Of a stretch of DNA of 32,974 bases, positions 32,579 to 32,974 are shown piece by piece. The notes beneath the pieces were generated by a model. The model ran no database searches. It saw only the letters and a list, made by a program, of their open reading frames with translations, and was not told the origin of the DNA. Source of the stretch: Deltaproteobacteria bacterium (GTDB lineage Bacteria; Desulfobacterota; Deferrimicrobia; Deferrimicrobiales; Deferrimicrobiaceae). Numbering within the stretch: position 1 is the first letter of the stretch; every line of letters begins with the position of its first letter. The stretch covers positions 1-32,974 of the forward strand of contig JANXQJ010000110.1 in the NCBI GenBank assembly GCA_025356865.1, given 5' to 3'. The position numbers were made by a program, and so were the translations under genes.

Positions 32579-32974
32579 GTCTGTCCTCCTTGGCTTTTTT
32601 CGAGCCGGCGGCGCATTCGGCAACCTGTATCCGGTCGCGGCCCCGTGCCTTGGCCTGGTAGAGCGCCCCATCGGCCCGTTTCAGCAATTCTTCCTGTTCG
32701 CGGGAGACCATGACGGTGCAATCGGCGATGCCGATGCTGAGCGTCAATTTGAACTCGTAAGGAGGAACGCCCTGCATCCTGGCGTGCACGGCCGTGCGAA
32801 CGCGGTGCGCAAACACCTCGGCCTGCGGGATCCCCGCGTCGGGCATCAGGACGACGAACTCGTCGCCGCCATAGCGGAAGGCATAGTCGGTCTTCCGCAG
32901 GTTCTGATGGAGAATCGCAGCAACCCCCTTGAGGACCTGGTCGCCCACCTGGTGGCCGAACGTGTCGTTGATTC
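32562..32974 (-). CDS. GGDEF diguanylate cyclase, 5' part outside the window
   Basis: C-terminal 137 residues of a GGDEF protein; the frame is open at the right edge. It begins INDTFGHQVGDQVLKGVA, then has the inhibitory I-site RKTD, five residues, and the intact active site GGDEF (in FRYGGDEFVVLMPD), and ends with LLKRADGALYQAKARGRDRI. Both synthesis of c-di-GMP and product feedback inhibition are predicted. The input domain lies beyond the edge. It is followed by the PilZ-like gene with a 17-base overlap, pairing a producer with a possible receptor. Confidence 0.95.
   Translation of the reverse strand, partial: INDTFGHQVGDQVLKGVAAILHQNLRKTDYAFRYGGDEFVVLMPDAGIPQAEVFAHRVRTAVHARMQGVPPYEFKLTLSIGIADCTVMVSREQEELLKRADGALYQAKARGRDRIQVAECAAGSKKAKEDRRADPA

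Overview
The window is one large motility and chemotaxis locus from a high-GC (roughly 65%), diderm, flagellated bacterium. An L-ring lipoprotein (FlgH) and a P-ring protein (FlgI) show an outer membrane. The order flgF-G-A-H-I-J, flgM-N-K-L, csrA-fliW, fliC-flaG-fliD-fliS, together with a CheD/CheX-containing che operon and an HDOD gene, resembles Desulfobacterota/Geobacter-type (former deltaproteobacterial) flagellar regions. That placement is inferred from gene order and protein flavour; there is no rRNA to confirm it. No tRNA, rRNA, insertion sequence, prophage or CRISPR array was seen. Coding density is very high, with many 4-base start/stop overlaps, and the longest gaps are about 200 bases.

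Layout, read in the direction of transcription (most genes are on the minus strand, so from right to left). (1) 32974-29205: end of a GGDEF cyclase, a PilZ-like protein, a small proline-rich ORF, FliK and a stand-alone FlhB C-terminal-domain homologue. (2) A sigma-54-type promoter (about 29100), then rod and ring genes flgF, flgG, flgA, flgH, flgI and a single-domain flgJ. (3) A sigma-28-type promoter (about 24480), then flgM, flgN, flgK, flgL, csrA, fliW and a membrane-anchored PilZ/YcgR-like protein. (4) A sigma-28-type promoter (about 19020), a long leader with a candidate CsrA hairpin, then fliC, a strong hairpin, flaG, fliD, fliS, a FliT-like gene, two glycosyltransferases and an unknown protein. 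(5) On the plus strand: cheX, a CheC/CheX phosphatase fused to a degenerate receiver, and cheY. (6) Back on the minus strand: cheW, cheA, cheR, cheD, an HDOD protein, cheB, an HD-GYP phosphodiesterase and a methyl-accepting chemotaxis protein that runs off the left edge. Units 5 and 6 diverge from a 150-base region holding back-to-back sigma-28-type promoters.

How the parts fit: the sigma-54 promoter would drive early/middle genes (rod, rings). The sigma-28 promoters would drive late genes (FlgM/FlgN/FlgK/FlgL, flagellin, chemotaxis). FlgM is the sigma-28 brake, and CsrA-FliW is a post-transcriptional brake on flagellin. Cyclic-di-GMP modules recur: a GGDEF synthase with an I-site, an HD-GYP hydrolase, two PilZ proteins, and a tandem repeat in CheA that resembles the c-di-GMP-binding MshEN motif and sits where P2 usually is.

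The most interesting items are: the MshEN-like segment in CheA; a homologous roughly 100-residue insertion shared by FliD and FlgK; the CsrA-type hairpin and short upstream ORF in the fliC leader; the paired CheC/CheX-family phosphatases, one with a receiver lacking its phospho-acceptor Asp; and the unknown protein after the glycosyltransferases. I did not find a wholly new system. This is a recognisable flagellar/chemotaxis cluster with unusual components.
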